Made by a program: the position numbers and the translations under genes
The notes under the pieces: generated by a model
The model's database searches: none
What the model was told of the DNA's origin: nothing
What the model saw: only the letters and a program-made list of their open reading frames with translations
Part shown: positions 16,884 to 27,004 of the stretch, in pieces
Layout: every line of letters begins with the position of its first letter
How positions within the stretch are numbered: the first letter of the stretch is position 1
From: Clostridia bacterium
GTDB lineage: Bacteria; Bacillota; Clostridia; Oscillospirales; Butyricicoccaceae
Length of the DNA: 64,000 nt
Direction of reading: 5' to 3'
Assembly: GCA_017408985.1 (NCBI GenBank)
Contig: JAFQTO010000001.1
Coordinates: 62,001-126,000 of the forward strand

Positions 16884-18010
16884 CAGTTGAAGCTATATAA
16901 ACTTTCGTCCCATTTGTATCGGCCTTTTGCAGACGCGATATCAATTATACACTCGTCATACTGACTGCCGTAAAACGCACTTACGTCAACAAATCTCATC
17001 TGTCCGCCATAATACAAAGCAAGCCAAAAATACTGCTGACCGTCAACAAGACCGCATATGACCTGATTTTTTACACCCAACTCTTCAAGCATCACCGATG
17101 CCGCAATGGTAATTCCCGATTGGGATGCGCTGCCATTCAGCAATGCACCCGATGCAGTGTAATTGATCATCTTGGGCATATCGCCCTGCACGTCATTAAA
17201 TTCCTCTGTGGCATATGCGTCGTAATAGACGCTGTTCTTTATCCATTCCAAAACATATCTGACCTTATCTTCGGTCTCAACGTAGGCGCAGTCATGTACG
17301 ACCATTTGGGATGCGTCAACGGTCTTTTTGACTGTATCCTCAGTATCAAGTATGGAATCTATGAGAGACATATTGACGTCTATAACGCAGGACTGACTGT
17401 TTTCCTGCTGATATAGTGTAATGCTTACATCCTTTACACCATATGCGTAATAACCGGATTCACACCAAGCCTTATAGAAAACCCTATGCAGATCATCACT
17501 TGTAAGGTCGCATCCGTTAAGATAATATGCTCTGTGCAAATCACGTGATCTTATCATTGAGCCGAACAGACTGCACATCTCGTCATCAGAAATGACCTGT
17601 ACTATTCCCCTCATATCCTCGTACGGTTTGCTGTACGTGATCTTGGTCTCGACCATGCAATAGGTAGTGATAAAGCTTGTGGTGAAGTTTACCGATGATA
17701 CGCCGTATATGCCCAACGGATACTGCCCCGTGATATATTCGGACAGCTTATCAAGATCGTTGTGCAGGTTACCGTCATAGTTGACTACCACCAGGCTGAC
17801 CTCGGTCTGCACCTTTGCAATAACGTCTTCCATCGCCTTGCAAAGTGTGTCGTAGCTGTTTATTCCGCTGACAACTGCATTGCGTGTGTTATCCGGTTCC
17901 TCATGTTCTCTTGAAAAATAGGTCGTGTGATCACTCCTGAGCAGCTTGCATGAAGAAAACATAAGCAGACAGACGATAAGCAGGACCAATACAATACCGT
18001 TCTTTTTCAT
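16883..18010 (-). CDS. Lipoprotein with degenerate transglutaminase-like domain
   Basis: 375 residues from ATG 18010. A signal peptide ends in a lipobox (LLMFSSC, Cys at 21), so it is membrane-anchored outside the cell. The C-terminal region (about residues 281-345) lines up with transglutaminase-like domains: YTASGALLNGSASQSG, EELGVKNQVICG, YYGGQMRFVDVS. At the usual catalytic Cys there is Ser (ASQSG rather than a CQG form), and the His motif is replaced by QQYFWLA; only the Asp (VDVS) remains. I infer a non-catalytic domain. The start lies 5 bp after the anti-sigma stop, so it is translationally coupled and likely part of the sigma-factor response. Confidence 0.7.
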   Translation of the reverse strand: MKKNGIVLVLLIVCLLMFSSCKLLRSDHTTYFSREHEEPDNTRNAVVSGINSYDTLCKAMEDVIAKVQTEVSLVVVNYDGNLHNDLDKLSEYITGQYPLGIYGVSSVNFTTSFITTYCMVETKITYSKPYEDMRGIVQVISDDEMCSLFGSMIRSRDLHRAYYLNGCDLTSDDLHRVFYKAWCESGYYAYGVKDVSITLYQQENSQSCVIDVNMSLIDSILDTEDTVKKTVDASQMVVHDCAYVETEDKVRYVLEWIKNSVYYDAYATEEFNDVQGDMPKMINYTASGALLNGSASQSGITIAASVMLEELGVKNQVICGLVDGQQYFWLALYYGGQMRFVDVSAFYGSQYDECIIDIASAKGRYKWDESLYSFN

Positions 18011-18015
18011 ATCGC

Positions 18016-18825
18016 TTATTTGAGTATCACTATAACGGCAGTCTGACATTGTCCGGCAAGCTTCATACATTCATCGCTCAACTGATACTCAGACAGTTTG
18101 CTGAACCCATTGTCCACAAGAGCAGAATACGCTATTTTGGCCTGCCCTGCATCATCAAAGCAAAAAACGACCTCTCCGTTGAGATAAACAGGCTGATAAG
18201 CGTCAAGCTGTGCAGGAAGTACTCCATTGCCTTCCAAAACATAAACACCCGACTGTACAAAATGACCTGATGTGGTTGCAGAATCAACTTTATCAGGCTT
18301 GGATGGATCACTTCCGTCAGATGAGTCGGCACTGTCATCAGAAGGCTGTGCGTTATCGGAATTGTTTTTTTCTGCGATATAACCGTAATCGCCGTCTGCA
18401 GCATAATACTTTTCAATCGAAGTGGGACTTTGGGGCGCAGAATCAACAGCATTTGATCCGGAATAATTAGCCTCGGCAAAAACGTCATCCTTGGTGGCAA
18501 AAAAGTTGCTCATCGAAGGCATAAATACACCTGCTGCTGCAATGACCAGGCAGGCAGCTGCCACCATAGCGATGGTTTTGACACGGATCATAGGTATCCT
18601 GACAGGCTTCTTCCCCTTTATTCCCGACATAATCCTGCTATGCAGGCACTCGGGAACATCTTCCTGCATCTGACGCATCTGCAGGGCAACAGCATTGAGT
18701 CGTGCATATTCATCACGACACGCCCGGCATACTTTGAGATGCTCGGAAAGCAGCCATTCATCCTCAGGAGAAGCTTCACCGTCTATGACCATATTCATTA
18801 ATACCCCATAATCTTCACAGTTCAT
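18016..18825 (-). CDS. Anti-sigma factor with zinc-finger (zf-HC2/ZAS) domain
   Basis: 269-residue single-pass membrane protein. The N-terminus holds the ZAS motif: Cys3, then His29-xxx-Cys33-xx-Cys36. A membrane segment follows at about residues 84-104 (TIAMVAAACLVIAAAGVF), then a Ser/Asp-rich linker and an extracytoplasmic C-terminal domain. Such proteins hold the ECF sigma factor at the membrane until a signal releases it. The start overlaps the sigma stop by 4 bp (ATGA), the usual arrangement of a cognate pair. The signal is not known. Confidence 0.92.
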   Translation of the reverse strand: MNCEDYGVLMNMVIDGEASPEDEWLLSEHLKVCRACRDEYARLNAVALQMRQMQEDVPECLHSRIMSGIKGKKPVRIPMIRVKTIAMVAAACLVIAAAGVFMPSMSNFFATKDDVFAEANYSGSNAVDSAPQSPTSIEKYYAADGDYGYIAEKNNSDNAQPSDDSADSSDGSDPSKPDKVDSATTSGHFVQSGVYVLEGNGVLPAQLDAYQPVYLNGEVVFCFDDAGQAKIAYSALVDNGFSKLSEYQLSDECMKLAGQCQTAVIVILK

Positions 18826-19454
18826 CGACGCCGATCCTCCTTTCTTGGTTCTTCGTTATAGTTTGACTGCATTTCTTCAAAAAAGTTCCCGTTTTTTATC
18901 AAAAAATTTTTTAATTTTTCTCTTGCTCTGAAAATACGCGATTTTACCGTGCCTTGGCTCAATCCCAGCACGTCGGCGATCTCATCATAGGACATTCCGT
19001 TTATATCTCGCATAATGATCGCGTCGCGCTGTTCACTGTCCAGCAATGCTATCCCACGCGCGATAAGCTCTTTTGTCTGCTTTCTTTCGAACTCTTTTTC
19101 GGGGTCAAAACGCACATCCGATATCTCGGTGATAGGCTTTTCGTCATCATCGCCCGCATCCAACGATAGTTCATTCAGATTGCTCTTTTTGCCTGCGGTA
19201 TCATGGCATACGTTCATTGTAATTCTGTATATCCACGTAGACAGGGTACTGTTGCCCTTATAGTTAGGCAAAAACCTATAGACCCTCAAAAAAACCTCCT
19301 GAGAAATATCAAGAGCATCTTCGGGGTCATTGGTATAGCGCAGCGCCATATTATATACTTTTTTCTCGAATGCTGTGACGATCTGCTCAAAGGCGTCGTG
19401 GTCGCCCTTTTGCGCACGTGCCACTATATCAGTACCAATCAAGGCGATCTTCAC
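18822..19454 (-). CDS. ECF-type RNA polymerase sigma factor
   Basis: 210 residues with sigma-70 region 2 (DAFEQIVTAFEKKVYNMALR, DALDISQEVFLRVYRFL, STLSTWIYRITMNVC) and region 4 (LDSEQRDAIIMRDINGMSYDEIA, LGLSQGTVKSRIFRAREKL). This is the SigW/SigV-like group 4 arrangement. It overlaps dusB upstream by 4 bp and the anti-sigma gene downstream by 4 bp. Region 2-4 linker is acidic (DAGDDDEKPITE). Target promoters cannot be read from this window. Confidence 0.95.
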   Translation of the reverse strand: MKIALIGTDIVARAQKGDHDAFEQIVTAFEKKVYNMALRYTNDPEDALDISQEVFLRVYRFLPNYKGNSTLSTWIYRITMNVCHDTAGKKSNLNELSLDAGDDDEKPITEISDVRFDPEKEFERKQTKELIARGIALLDSEQRDAIIMRDINGMSYDEIADVLGLSQGTVKSRIFRAREKLKNFLIKNGNFFEEMQSNYNEEPRKEDRRR

Positions 19455-20431
19455 CCCCTCGGTTGTAATCCTTCGTTTATCGCGATATCACAAACAGTTT
19501 TAAGCTCCTCAAGGCTGTTTATCATTGAGGCTTTGACTTTGAGAGATTTGGCTCCGCGCAGATTGCCCAGATACCACAGCGTATGCTTTCGCAGTTCGGC
19601 AATGGCCTTGCGCTCACCCTTGTGTCTGCAGGCGATCTCCGCCTGACTTAAAAGAGACTCCATCAGACTCCGACATGTCAGTTCAGGCATCGGTTTGCCC
19701 TCATACATCGCAATACATTGGGCAAAAATATGCGGGTTCCCCTGCGCCCCTCTGGCTATCATAACAAAATCGGCACCGGTATCTCTGAGTATATCCATAC
19801 AGTCCTGCGCCGAAAACGCATCTCCGCTGGCAATAACGGGTACGGTGACGGCTTTTTTGACAGAGGCTATCACCCCTCTGTCGCTTATACCCGTGTACAG
19901 CTGTTCTCTGGTCCTGCCGTGTACGCCTATAGCCGCCGCACCGGCCTCCTGCGCCGCAAGAGCTGCAGATACGGCGTTGATATGCTCCGCGTCATAACCT
20001 GCACGTATCTTGACCGTAACGGGAACATCAACGGCGTTTTTGACGGATTTTACGATATCGTATATCCTGTCCGTATCACGCATAAGCGCGCTTCCCTCAC
20101 CGTTTTTGACTATTTTGGGCATAGGACAGCCCATATTGATATCAATACCGTCAGCGTGGCTGATCTCAAGAGCAAGCCGAGCACCTTTGGCACATATATC
20201 GGGCTCGCTGCCGAATATCTGGGCAAAGCACGGTCTGTGCTCACCGTCAATATCAAGCAAAATTGCGGTTTTTCTGTCATTGTAGCAGAGGGCTTTGGCG
20301 CTGACCATTTCTGTATAGCACAAAGCAGCGCCCTGACGGGCACAGACCGTTCTGAATGCATAATCAGTCACTCCCGCCATCGGCGCGAGAAAAAATCTGT
20401 TGGCTACGTCTATCCCGTCAATAAATTTCAT
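19451..20431 (-). CDS. dusB: tRNA-dihydrouridine synthase, DusB type
   Basis: Reduces uridine to dihydrouridine in the tRNA D-loop using FMN and NADPH. The 326-residue protein opens FLAPMAGVTDYAFR, has EMVSAKAL, AQIFGSEPD, the catalytic-Cys motif DINMGCPMPKIVKNGEGSAL near residue 98, VTVKIRAGYD, GVHGRTREQ and GNPHIF. The start overlaps the capA stop by 14 bp; the end overlaps the sigma gene. dusB next to an ECF sigma factor is not its usual neighbourhood. Confidence 0.96.
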   Translation of the reverse strand: MKFIDGIDVANRFFLAPMAGVTDYAFRTVCARQGAALCYTEMVSAKALCYNDRKTAILLDIDGEHRPCFAQIFGSEPDICAKGARLALEISHADGIDINMGCPMPKIVKNGEGSALMRDTDRIYDIVKSVKNAVDVPVTVKIRAGYDAEHINAVSAALAAQEAGAAAIGVHGRTREQLYTGISDRGVIASVKKAVTVPVIASGDAFSAQDCMDILRDTGADFVMIARGAQGNPHIFAQCIAMYEGKPMPELTCRSLMESLLSQAEIACRHKGERKAIAELRKHTLWYLGNLRGAKSLKVKASMINSLEELKTVCDIAINEGLQPRG

Positions 20432-21728
20432 CAGCTATGGAATCTCCCAAAACACTTTGTGCAAGCTCGTTGAGAAAGGCAAGTGAAAGAGGTTCGCTTG
20501 CGTGCAGTCTGATACCGTGAACGGCGGCAAGGTCCTCCGTATATTCGCTCAAAAGATATATTTCATAGTTCTTTGCGTCATCGTCATACTGGGTGACTGT
20601 GGGAATAATGTTTGCTCTTATACCTACCGGGTTATTGTCCTCGTCAAACTCCAGCTCTACCTGAAGCATACCGCCAAGCATAGTTGAAAGCTTATGCTGA
20701 TTGGAGATAAAATTTCCAAGCGACCAGGCGCAGACCGTTTGGCGCTCACCGTTGGTGGAGGTTATTGTTTCCAGCGGCTGCAACACATGAGGATGGGTGC
20801 CGATTATCAGATCGGCGCCATTGTCGCACAGCAGCTGTGCAAGATTCCGCTGATCATCAGAAGGGGTAGTCATATACTCCGTTCCCCAATGCATCGAAAC
20901 GATTAAGTAATCACACAAAGGTCGGATATTCCGTACGTCCTGCTTCATTTTGGACATATTGATCAGGTCGACCTTCCACTCGTTTCCCTCAGAAAGTGTA
21001 TATCCGTTCATATCATAGGTATATGACAAAAAGCCGAAGGTAACACCGTTCTTTTCGAGCAGTATGGGAGTCTTAGACTCCTCCTCTGTCTCATACGCGC
21101 CTAAAACAGCCTCAAAATCACGCTCTTTGACGTTTTTGAGGCAGGCGGCCAGACCGTCCTCTCCCTTGTCAAGAGTATGATTGGTGGCAAGATTGATAAC
21201 GTTGAAGCCCGCACCGATAAGTGCATCGGCAACTTCGGCTGGTGCTTCCATACGGGGATATCCGCTGATCTTGCCCGTCAGCATTATCTCCTGATTGATA
21301 AACGAAATATCAGCAGCCGAAGTAATGGGTGCAATACGGGTATAGATGGACGAGAAATCATAGGTGCCGTCCTCCTGCTTTGCATCAAAAGAAATGGTAT
21401 TATGCAGCAGATTATCACCTGCGGCTACTATTTTGACGATCTTATTCTTGGGCTCTTCAGTATCATCGGGATCCTGCGCGCCCTGATCACCTGCATCCGT
21501 ATTATTGTCAGGCGTTTCGGTATCGGTATTTCCGATATCGTCACCTGCCGGGTCTTTGACTTCGTTATTGTCATCAATGGATATATCACCCGCGTTGTTA
21601 TCGTTTTTGTCCGATACGGAATCACTGTTATCGTCAAGCCGTGCGGAATTATCGGTGACAAGAATCCTGACGCAGGCGGCAGTCACCACAAAACATATCA
21701 ATAACAACAGAATAGCTATCTTTTTCAT
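20418..21728 (-). CDS. CapA-family (PgsA-like) metallophosphatase lipoprotein
   Basis: 436 residues. A signal peptide ends in VTAAC (Cys about residue 19), predicting a lipoprotein. Then a 60-residue acidic Asp/Asn/Thr linker, probably a flexible tether. The CapA domain follows: VAAGDNLLHN, INQEIMLTG, NLATNHTLDKG, VSMHWGTEY, IGTHPHVLQP and SLGNFISNQ, the metal-binding set of this calcineurin-like family related to poly-gamma-glutamate synthesis. Role in a capsule is not shown: no pgsBC genes are near. Start at ATG 21728 with an AGAGGA site; a TTG two codons upstream is less likely. First gene of the dusB-sigma operon. Confidence 0.88.
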   Translation of the reverse strand: MKKIAILLLLICFVVTAACVRILVTDNSARLDDNSDSVSDKNDNNAGDISIDDNNEVKDPAGDDIGNTDTETPDNNTDAGDQGAQDPDDTEEPKNKIVKIVAAGDNLLHNTISFDAKQEDGTYDFSSIYTRIAPITSAADISFINQEIMLTGKISGYPRMEAPAEVADALIGAGFNVINLATNHTLDKGEDGLAACLKNVKERDFEAVLGAYETEEESKTPILLEKNGVTFGFLSYTYDMNGYTLSEGNEWKVDLINMSKMKQDVRNIRPLCDYLIVSMHWGTEYMTTPSDDQRNLAQLLCDNGADLIIGTHPHVLQPLETITSTNGERQTVCAWSLGNFISNQHKLSTMLGGMLQVELEFDEDNNPVGIRANIIPTVTQYDDDAKNYEIYLLSEYTEDLAAVHGIRLHASEPLSLAFLNELAQSVLGDSIADEIY

Positions 21729-21757
21729 AATCAAATCCTCTTGACACGATTTAATTT

Positions 21758-21786
21758 ATTGTAACACAGTTGAGACGCATAATCAA
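21758..21786 (-). promoter_or_regulatory. Promoter of the capA-dusB-sigma operon
   Basis: Minus strand TTGATT (21786-21781), 17 bp, TACAAT (21763-21758). The -35 overlaps the end of cca. Confidence 0.65.
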
Positions 21787-23117
21787 TCCTGCTTAATAAG
21801 TGTATCGGCATAATTCAGCAGAGCATTTTTTGTGTTTTCGCATCTGTTATCGATAACAGCATCCATCAGCAGGTCAAGAACCCTGCCGATCTGCTCCCCC
21901 GAAGCACCTACAGCCATAATATCGTTGCCGTTTACCGCAAGCATTGATTTTGTAACGCAGGGCTTTTGCCCGATGATATCATTTACTTTGGTCCTTGTTT
22001 TTTCAAGCTCCGATAGTCTGTTTCTGTACTCGGGCGCCTGGGCAGAACTGTCGGCTTTTTTGATATCTAGAAGTCTTAAGAGATCATCTTCCCCAAGTTT
22101 GTAAAGCCACCGCTTGATGCTCCGCTCACCCGAAAACAAATCGCTGTCGTGCAGATGTATAAGTCTGCACACACGGTTTCTTATACTGCTGCGCTCTCCG
22201 CTTCTTTCAAAAAATCTTTCTGCCTTTTGGGCGCTTAATACAGCGTGTCCGTAAAAGTGACCCGTACCCTTGGCATCAACTGTAAAGGTATCAGGCTTTG
22301 CGCTGTCGTGCAGAAGCATAACGAGGCGGCATATCAAATCTTTTGGCGAGTTTGCGACAGCGTAAGCCGTATGATCCCAAACGGTGTATATATGATGCTT
22401 GTTTCTCTGATCAAATCCCACCGCAGGAGCGATCTCAGGCACGGCAACGGCAATAATATCGGCATATTCAAGCATCACCTTAAGGGCATTGTCACCCATA
22501 ATAAGCTTGCATATCTCCTGATATATACGCTCCCCTGATACACACCGTATAAGCCCCCTGCACTTTCGCATGGCGTCAGCCGTACCGGGCTCGATATCAA
22601 ATCCCAGCTGAGATGCAAACCGCAAACCTCTCAGGATACGCAATGCATCCTCCTCAAACCTCTTGCAGGGGTCGCCAACGGCGCGGATGAGCTTGTTGTC
22701 GATATCACTCTGTCCTCCGAAAAGGTCAACCGTTCCCGTCTGCTCATTATATGCCATCGAATTAACGGTAAAATCCCTGCGCGACAGATCATCCTCTACC
22801 CTGCCTGCATAAATGACACTGTCGGGGTGTCTGTGATCCTTATACTCACCGTCGGCGCGGAAGGTTGTTACCTCATATCCCTGCCCATCTATTATAACCG
22901 TGACAGTCCCGTGAACTATCCCCGTCCTGATGACTTTGTATGAAGCAAATATCTCGCATACTCTGTCAGGATGAGCAGACGTGGTTATATCCCAATCACA
23001 GCACTCCCTGCCCATAAGAGCATCACGGACACAACCGCCCACAAAATACGCGTCATAGCCGTGTTCTTTGAGTCTGTCTATTATAAATCCTGCACCTGAT
23101 GGAAATTTTACGTTCAT
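21783..23117 (-). CDS. cca: CCA tRNA nucleotidyltransferase
   Basis: Class II tRNA nucleotidyltransferase/poly(A)-polymerase fold, 444 residues. N-terminal head shows YFVGGCVRDALMGRECCDWD (catalytic DxD), then RRDFTVNSMAYN and the neck EEDALRILRGLRFASQLGFD; an HD-type domain with LLHDSAKPD follows. It adds or repairs the tRNA 3' CCA. The one tRNA gene in the window encodes its CCA, so repair may be the main job for that tRNA. AGGAGGT precedes the ATG, directly after the ftsH terminator. Confidence 0.95.
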   Translation of the reverse strand: MNVKFPSGAGFIIDRLKEHGYDAYFVGGCVRDALMGRECCDWDITTSAHPDRVCEIFASYKVIRTGIVHGTVTVIIDGQGYEVTTFRADGEYKDHRHPDSVIYAGRVEDDLSRRDFTVNSMAYNEQTGTVDLFGGQSDIDNKLIRAVGDPCKRFEEDALRILRGLRFASQLGFDIEPGTADAMRKCRGLIRCVSGERIYQEICKLIMGDNALKVMLEYADIIAVAVPEIAPAVGFDQRNKHHIYTVWDHTAYAVANSPKDLICRLVMLLHDSAKPDTFTVDAKGTGHFYGHAVLSAQKAERFFERSGERSSIRNRVCRLIHLHDSDLFSGERSIKRWLYKLGEDDLLRLLDIKKADSSAQAPEYRNRLSELEKTRTKVNDIIGQKPCVTKSMLAVNGNDIMAVGASGEQIGRVLDLLMDAVIDNRCENTKNALLNYADTLIKQD

Positions 23118-23131
23118 AATACCTCCTGTGC

Positions 23132-23166
23132 AAAAACCGCCTCAAAACCAAAATGTTTTGAGGCGG
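23132..23166 (-). terminator. Terminator of ftsH (end of the gdpP-ftsH run)
   Basis: 12-bp perfect stem (CCGCCTCAAAAC with GTTTTGAGGCGG) followed on the minus strand by TTTTTG, just upstream of the cca ribosome site. Confidence 0.85.
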
Positions 23167-23174
23167 TATATCGT

Positions 23175-25103
<1,929 letters not shown>

Positions 25104-25136
25104 GAATACATCAGCTCCTTTGCCGATTTATGTAGA

Positions 25137-25682
25137 TTATGCGTATATCTCAGGCTTGAGCACACAAACGTCGGGCAGGTTGCGGTACTGCTCGGCATAG
25201 TCAAGGCCATAGCCTACGATAAACTCATTGGGAACATCCAGACCCTTGTAGGCGGGATTGATCTCAACCTTATGTCTCTCAGGCTTATCAAACAGAGTGC
25301 AGACCTTGATAGAATTGGGGTTTCTCGCAGAAAGAAGTTTGATAAGATGAGAAAGTGTAACACCGCTGTCAAGGATATCCTCAACGATTATAACATCTTT
25401 TCCGTCAATATTTGTGTCTAAATCCTTAATAATCTTGACTCTGCCGCTTGTTTCTGCTCCGCTGCCGTAACTGGAAACGCACATAAAGTCAATACTGCAG
25501 GGTACGGTGACCTCACGGACAAGGTCAGCCATAAAAATAAAAGCGCCCTTCAGGATAGAAACCATAATTGGAGTCTTTCCTTCGTAATCGGCAGAAATCT
25601 CCTTGCCGAGTCTCTTAACAACGGCAGATATCTCCTCGCGACTGATCAGAACACCATTTGTGTCATCCATAAGATTCTTCAT
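25137..25682 (-). CDS. hpt: Hypoxanthine phosphoribosyltransferase
   Basis: Purine salvage: hypoxanthine/guanine plus PRPP to IMP/GMP. 181 residues with the PRPP loop VIIVEDILDSGVTLSHL near residue 97 and the KGAFIFMADLVRE segment. The start overlaps the tilS stop (TAATG), with GGAGGAT upstream. tilS-hpt-ftsH is the classic Firmicute order. Confidence 0.96.
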   Translation of the reverse strand: MKNLMDDTNGVLISREEISAVVKRLGKEISADYEGKTPIMVSILKGAFIFMADLVREVTVPCSIDFMCVSSYGSGAETSGRVKIIKDLDTNIDGKDVIIVEDILDSGVTLSHLIKLLSARNPNSIKVCTLFDKPERHKVEINPAYKGLDVPNEFIVGYGLDYAEQYRNLPDVCVLKPEIYA

Positions 25683-27004
25683 TATCTTATCCTCCGAAAA
25701 TTTATTGAAATTATATTTGTGTCATCATTCGGTGCATAGCGTCGGTCAAAGCCGATGCCCGCAATTGCAACTACCCTATTATTATCAACCAAAAGCGGCG
25801 TATTGTCACGCATTTCTTTTGGGATCTTATACTCGATCATAAGTTTTTTTACAGATTTATTGATATTGTTGTGCGTGATACGGTCTCCCTCACGTCTTGG
25901 ACGAAGAATAAGCGGAAAGTTAAGTTTGGGTTTGTCAAGCAGGATCGAACCGGGAATTTTGCCATCAGCTGCGGTGACCTCCCAATCCCCAAAGCGTAAC
26001 CTATCGCCTATTCGTATTATTGTTTCCACCGCAGAGGGTTTACATACGGGTTTTGCAAAAACAAGGCTGTCATATCTGCGTGACACCCTGAGTGACGGTA
26101 TATCTGCCGATGCAGACGGATCGTCTGACAGGCACAGACGGTGCAACGCATTTATATGCCTGCTCGTCAGCATCGTATCAGAACCTGCTTTGCGGCACAG
26201 TATCTCAAATGCTCTTGATCTGACACACTCTTCCGCACCCAGCATATCACGAAGAGGAATGATAACCTCATCATCGTCGAGTTTGCAAGCGCTGACAAGC
26301 GAATTTGCTTTACATTCAACGACGCCATTATACACTCTTGCGACAGACGAAAACCTATTAAGCAGACCGTCAATACCGGGATATCTCTCCCGCCATTTCG
26401 GCAGAAGCAGCAATCTGATCCCGTTACGTCTGCAGCAGGGTTCAAAATTGGTAGCATCCAAAGCGTAGCTCAACCCATACTCTGCCGCATACTCCTCGAT
26501 CTCACTGCGTACGGTATCAATAAGCGGTCTGATAAACTCATCTCGTACCGGCGGTATACCGCACATACCCTTGACAGACGCTCCGCGGCAGGCATTCATA
26601 ATGACCGTTTCGGCATTATCGTTCGCGTGATGGGCTGTAGCGATCTTTTTTGCATTCAGACTTACAGCAGCATCCCGCAAAAAAGCGTATCTGAGCTCCC
26701 GCGCCGCCTGCTCTATACCCATCCTGTTGGCTGCGGCATATTCTATACTGTCTCCCTCTCCGCAGACAAGCTCAATACCAAGTGAGGTGCATAACGATAT
26801 ACACAGCTCTTTTTCTTGCTGCGCGGCATCCTTGCGGATACCGTGTGAAAAATGCGCGGCACATACGGTTATGCCAAGCTCATTTGCGTGGGTGGCAAGA
26901 TAATGCGTAAGGACAACCGAATCCATACCGCCCGAAAGGGCGCAAAGCACACGCTCGGTGCCCGATATCATTTTATACTTGCCTAAAGTATCAGAGACCT
27001 TCAT
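25682..27004 (-). CDS. tilS: tRNA(Ile)-lysidine synthetase
   Basis: Makes lysidine at C34 of tRNA-Ile(CAU) so that it reads AUA. The 440-residue enzyme has the PP-loop LCALSGGMDSVVLTHYLA at about residue 19, AHFSHGIRKDAAQQE, and ATAHHANDNAETVIMNACRG. C-terminal tRNA-binding domains are present (length 440 is normal). The start at 27004 overlaps the dnaB end by 14 bp; the longer upstream frame inside dnaB lacks family similarity, so I prefer this start. Confidence 0.94.
   Translation of the reverse strand: MKVSDTLGKYKMISGTERVLCALSGGMDSVVLTHYLATHANELGITVCAAHFSHGIRKDAAQQEKELCISLCTSLGIELVCGEGDSIEYAAANRMGIEQAARELRYAFLRDAAVSLNAKKIATAHHANDNAETVIMNACRGASVKGMCGIPPVRDEFIRPLIDTVRSEIEEYAAEYGLSYALDATNFEPCCRRNGIRLLLLPKWRERYPGIDGLLNRFSSVARVYNGVVECKANSLVSACKLDDDEVIIPLRDMLGAEECVRSRAFEILCRKAGSDTMLTSRHINALHRLCLSDDPSASADIPSLRVSRRYDSLVFAKPVCKPSAVETIIRIGDRLRFGDWEVTAADGKIPGSILLDKPKLNFPLILRPRREGDRITHNNINKSVKKLMIEYKIPKEMRDNTPLLVDNNRVVAIAGIGFDRRYAPNDDTNIISINFRRIR

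Noticed and set aside
18049..18500. Coding frames opposite the anti-sigma gene
   Set aside because: Low-complexity Ser/Asp linker in the real gene gives open but meaningless alternative frames.
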